From Bryobacterales bacterium (GTDB lineage: Bacteria; Acidobacteriota; Terriglobia; Bryobacterales; Bryobacteraceae): a stretch of DNA of 15,949 nt. The notes beneath the pieces are model-generated. The model ran no database searches, was not told the origin of the DNA, and was given only the letters and a program-made list of their open reading frames with translations. This document shows, piece after piece, positions 15,462 through 15,949 of the stretch; the first letter of the stretch is position 1; the number at the start of each line of letters is the position of its first letter. The position numbers and the translations under genes are program-made. The DNA lies in the NCBI GenBank assembly GCA_003132905.1, contig PKZC01000241.1, positions 1-15,949 on the forward strand, written 5' to 3'.

Positions 15462-15949
15462 CTAGCTTTCGGCCACTTCCGCGCAGCCGGATTCGGGCAG
15501 CGCAACGGGCCAGAGTGCGCGCGACCAACGGGTGTGAAAGCTCAACTCGCAGAAATAGTTGCCGAGCGTCACCAGAGGCACGGCGAGCATGAGGGGCGTG
15601 AGCAGGAGAGTCCAAGGATGCTCCCGCACCAAACTCGCTCCGATCCCCAGAACGGCTCTAGTGAGCTTGGCGTAGTTGCCCGACGCGCCTAGCACTTGTC
15701 CACGGCCATGCCGCAAACCCTGGAGGTAGGAACCTATCGAGTCCGCGCCGACAACTTCGGTGCAGGTCAGCGCGAGAGTCTCAAGCGTGTGGGCATCGCT
15801 TCCCGCCACAGCGGCCTTATGCCAGTCCTCCGCCAAACGGGTAGCGGCTTGGTTGTTGCTGGCCGGAATATGGCCGTTCAACGTTTCCATGGCGGGGAAC
15901 AGGCGCTCGAACAGTTCGAAATCCTGCTGGGTGCGCCGGCCGGTAAGAT
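15462..15949 (-). CDS. PHP-domain phosphoesterase, C-terminal part (partial, runs off right edge)
   Basis: The frame is open from the right window edge to the TAG at 15462, giving 161 residues; an internal ATG at 15890 should not be taken as the start because the coding sequence continues upstream without a stop (TQQDFELFERLFPAMETLNG). The segment AVAGSDAHT contains the D51-x-H53 pair that ends the metal site of PHP (polymerase and histidinol phosphatase) domains, and TEVVGADSIGSYLQGLRHGRG after it matches the domain's last strand and helix. A hydrophobic stretch near residues 111-127 (TLLLTPLMLAVPLVTLG) suggests a membrane-associated C-terminus, which is uncommon in soluble PHP phosphatases. 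The first metal-binding motifs would lie outside the window. It probably hydrolyses a phosphoester or a phosphorylated sugar or nucleotide; the substrate is unknown. Confidence 0.75.
   Translation of the reverse strand, partial: LTGRRTQQDFELFERLFPAMETLNGHIPASNNQAATRLAEDWHKAAVAGSDAHTLETLALTCTEVVGADSIGSYLQGLRHGRGQVLGASGNYAKLTRAVLGIGASLVREHPWTLLLTPLMLAVPLVTLGNYFCELSFHTRWSRALWPVALPESGCAEVAES

Overview
The window reads as a compact, G+C-rich bacterial chromosome segment, most likely from an Acidobacteriota (Bryobacterales/Solibacter-like) soil organism. That placement is inferred from the mix of genes: a periplasmic PQQ dehydrogenase with a diheme cytochrome carrying a CX4CH site, a DUF1572/DinB-type protein, a secreted SGNH hydrolase, and metabolic core genes interleaved with them. 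I see no tRNA, rRNA, CRISPR array, insertion sequence or phage gene. No stretch over 300 bases lacks a gene; the longest non-coding gap is the 158 bp between the ABC permease and carA.

Layout. (1) Bases 1-2778, minus strand: a surface-polysaccharide cluster read right to left, with a Wzm-like ABC permease, a Wzt-like ATPase, a small membrane-anchored protein, and a multi-membrane-span GT39-like glycosyltransferase that runs off the left edge. (2) Bases 2937-7309, plus strand: carA and carB, the two subunits of carbamoyl-phosphate synthetase, joined by a TAATG overlap. (3) Bases 7312-7861, minus: a DUF1572/DinB-superfamily gene split by a one-base frameshift in a five-base homopolymer. (4) Bases 7903-8550, plus: an NADP-binding F420-reductase-like oxidoreductase. 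(5) Bases 8551-10967, minus: a PQQ-dependent alcohol-dehydrogenase-like protein followed by a diheme cytochrome c, coupled by an ATGA overlap. Together they look like an oxidase-plus-electron-acceptor module in the periplasm. (6) Bases 11086-12291, plus: a PcaF-like thiolase. (7) Bases 12293-15365, minus: a ring-cleaving dioxygenase (MhqO/PcpA type), an alpha/beta hydrolase (MhqD type) and a secreted SGNH hydrolase, behind an extended -10 promoter with an embedded palindrome. (8) Bases 15462-15949, minus: the C-terminal part of a PHP-domain phosphoesterase with a membrane segment, cut by the right edge.

The points most worth a second look are the remodelled active site of the PQQ dehydrogenase (an Asp-x-Asp associated with lanthanide use, an apparent loss of the usual metal-binding Glu, and no vicinal Cys pair) with its unusual cytochrome partner; the candidate quinone/aromatic-stress operon with an operator-like palindrome; the frameshifted DUF1572 gene; a likely TTG start for carA; and a probable leaderless start for the ABC permease. 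Three convergent gene pairs meet with only 0-2 bases between their stop codons, so transcripts must overlap there or terminators must lie inside coding sequence.
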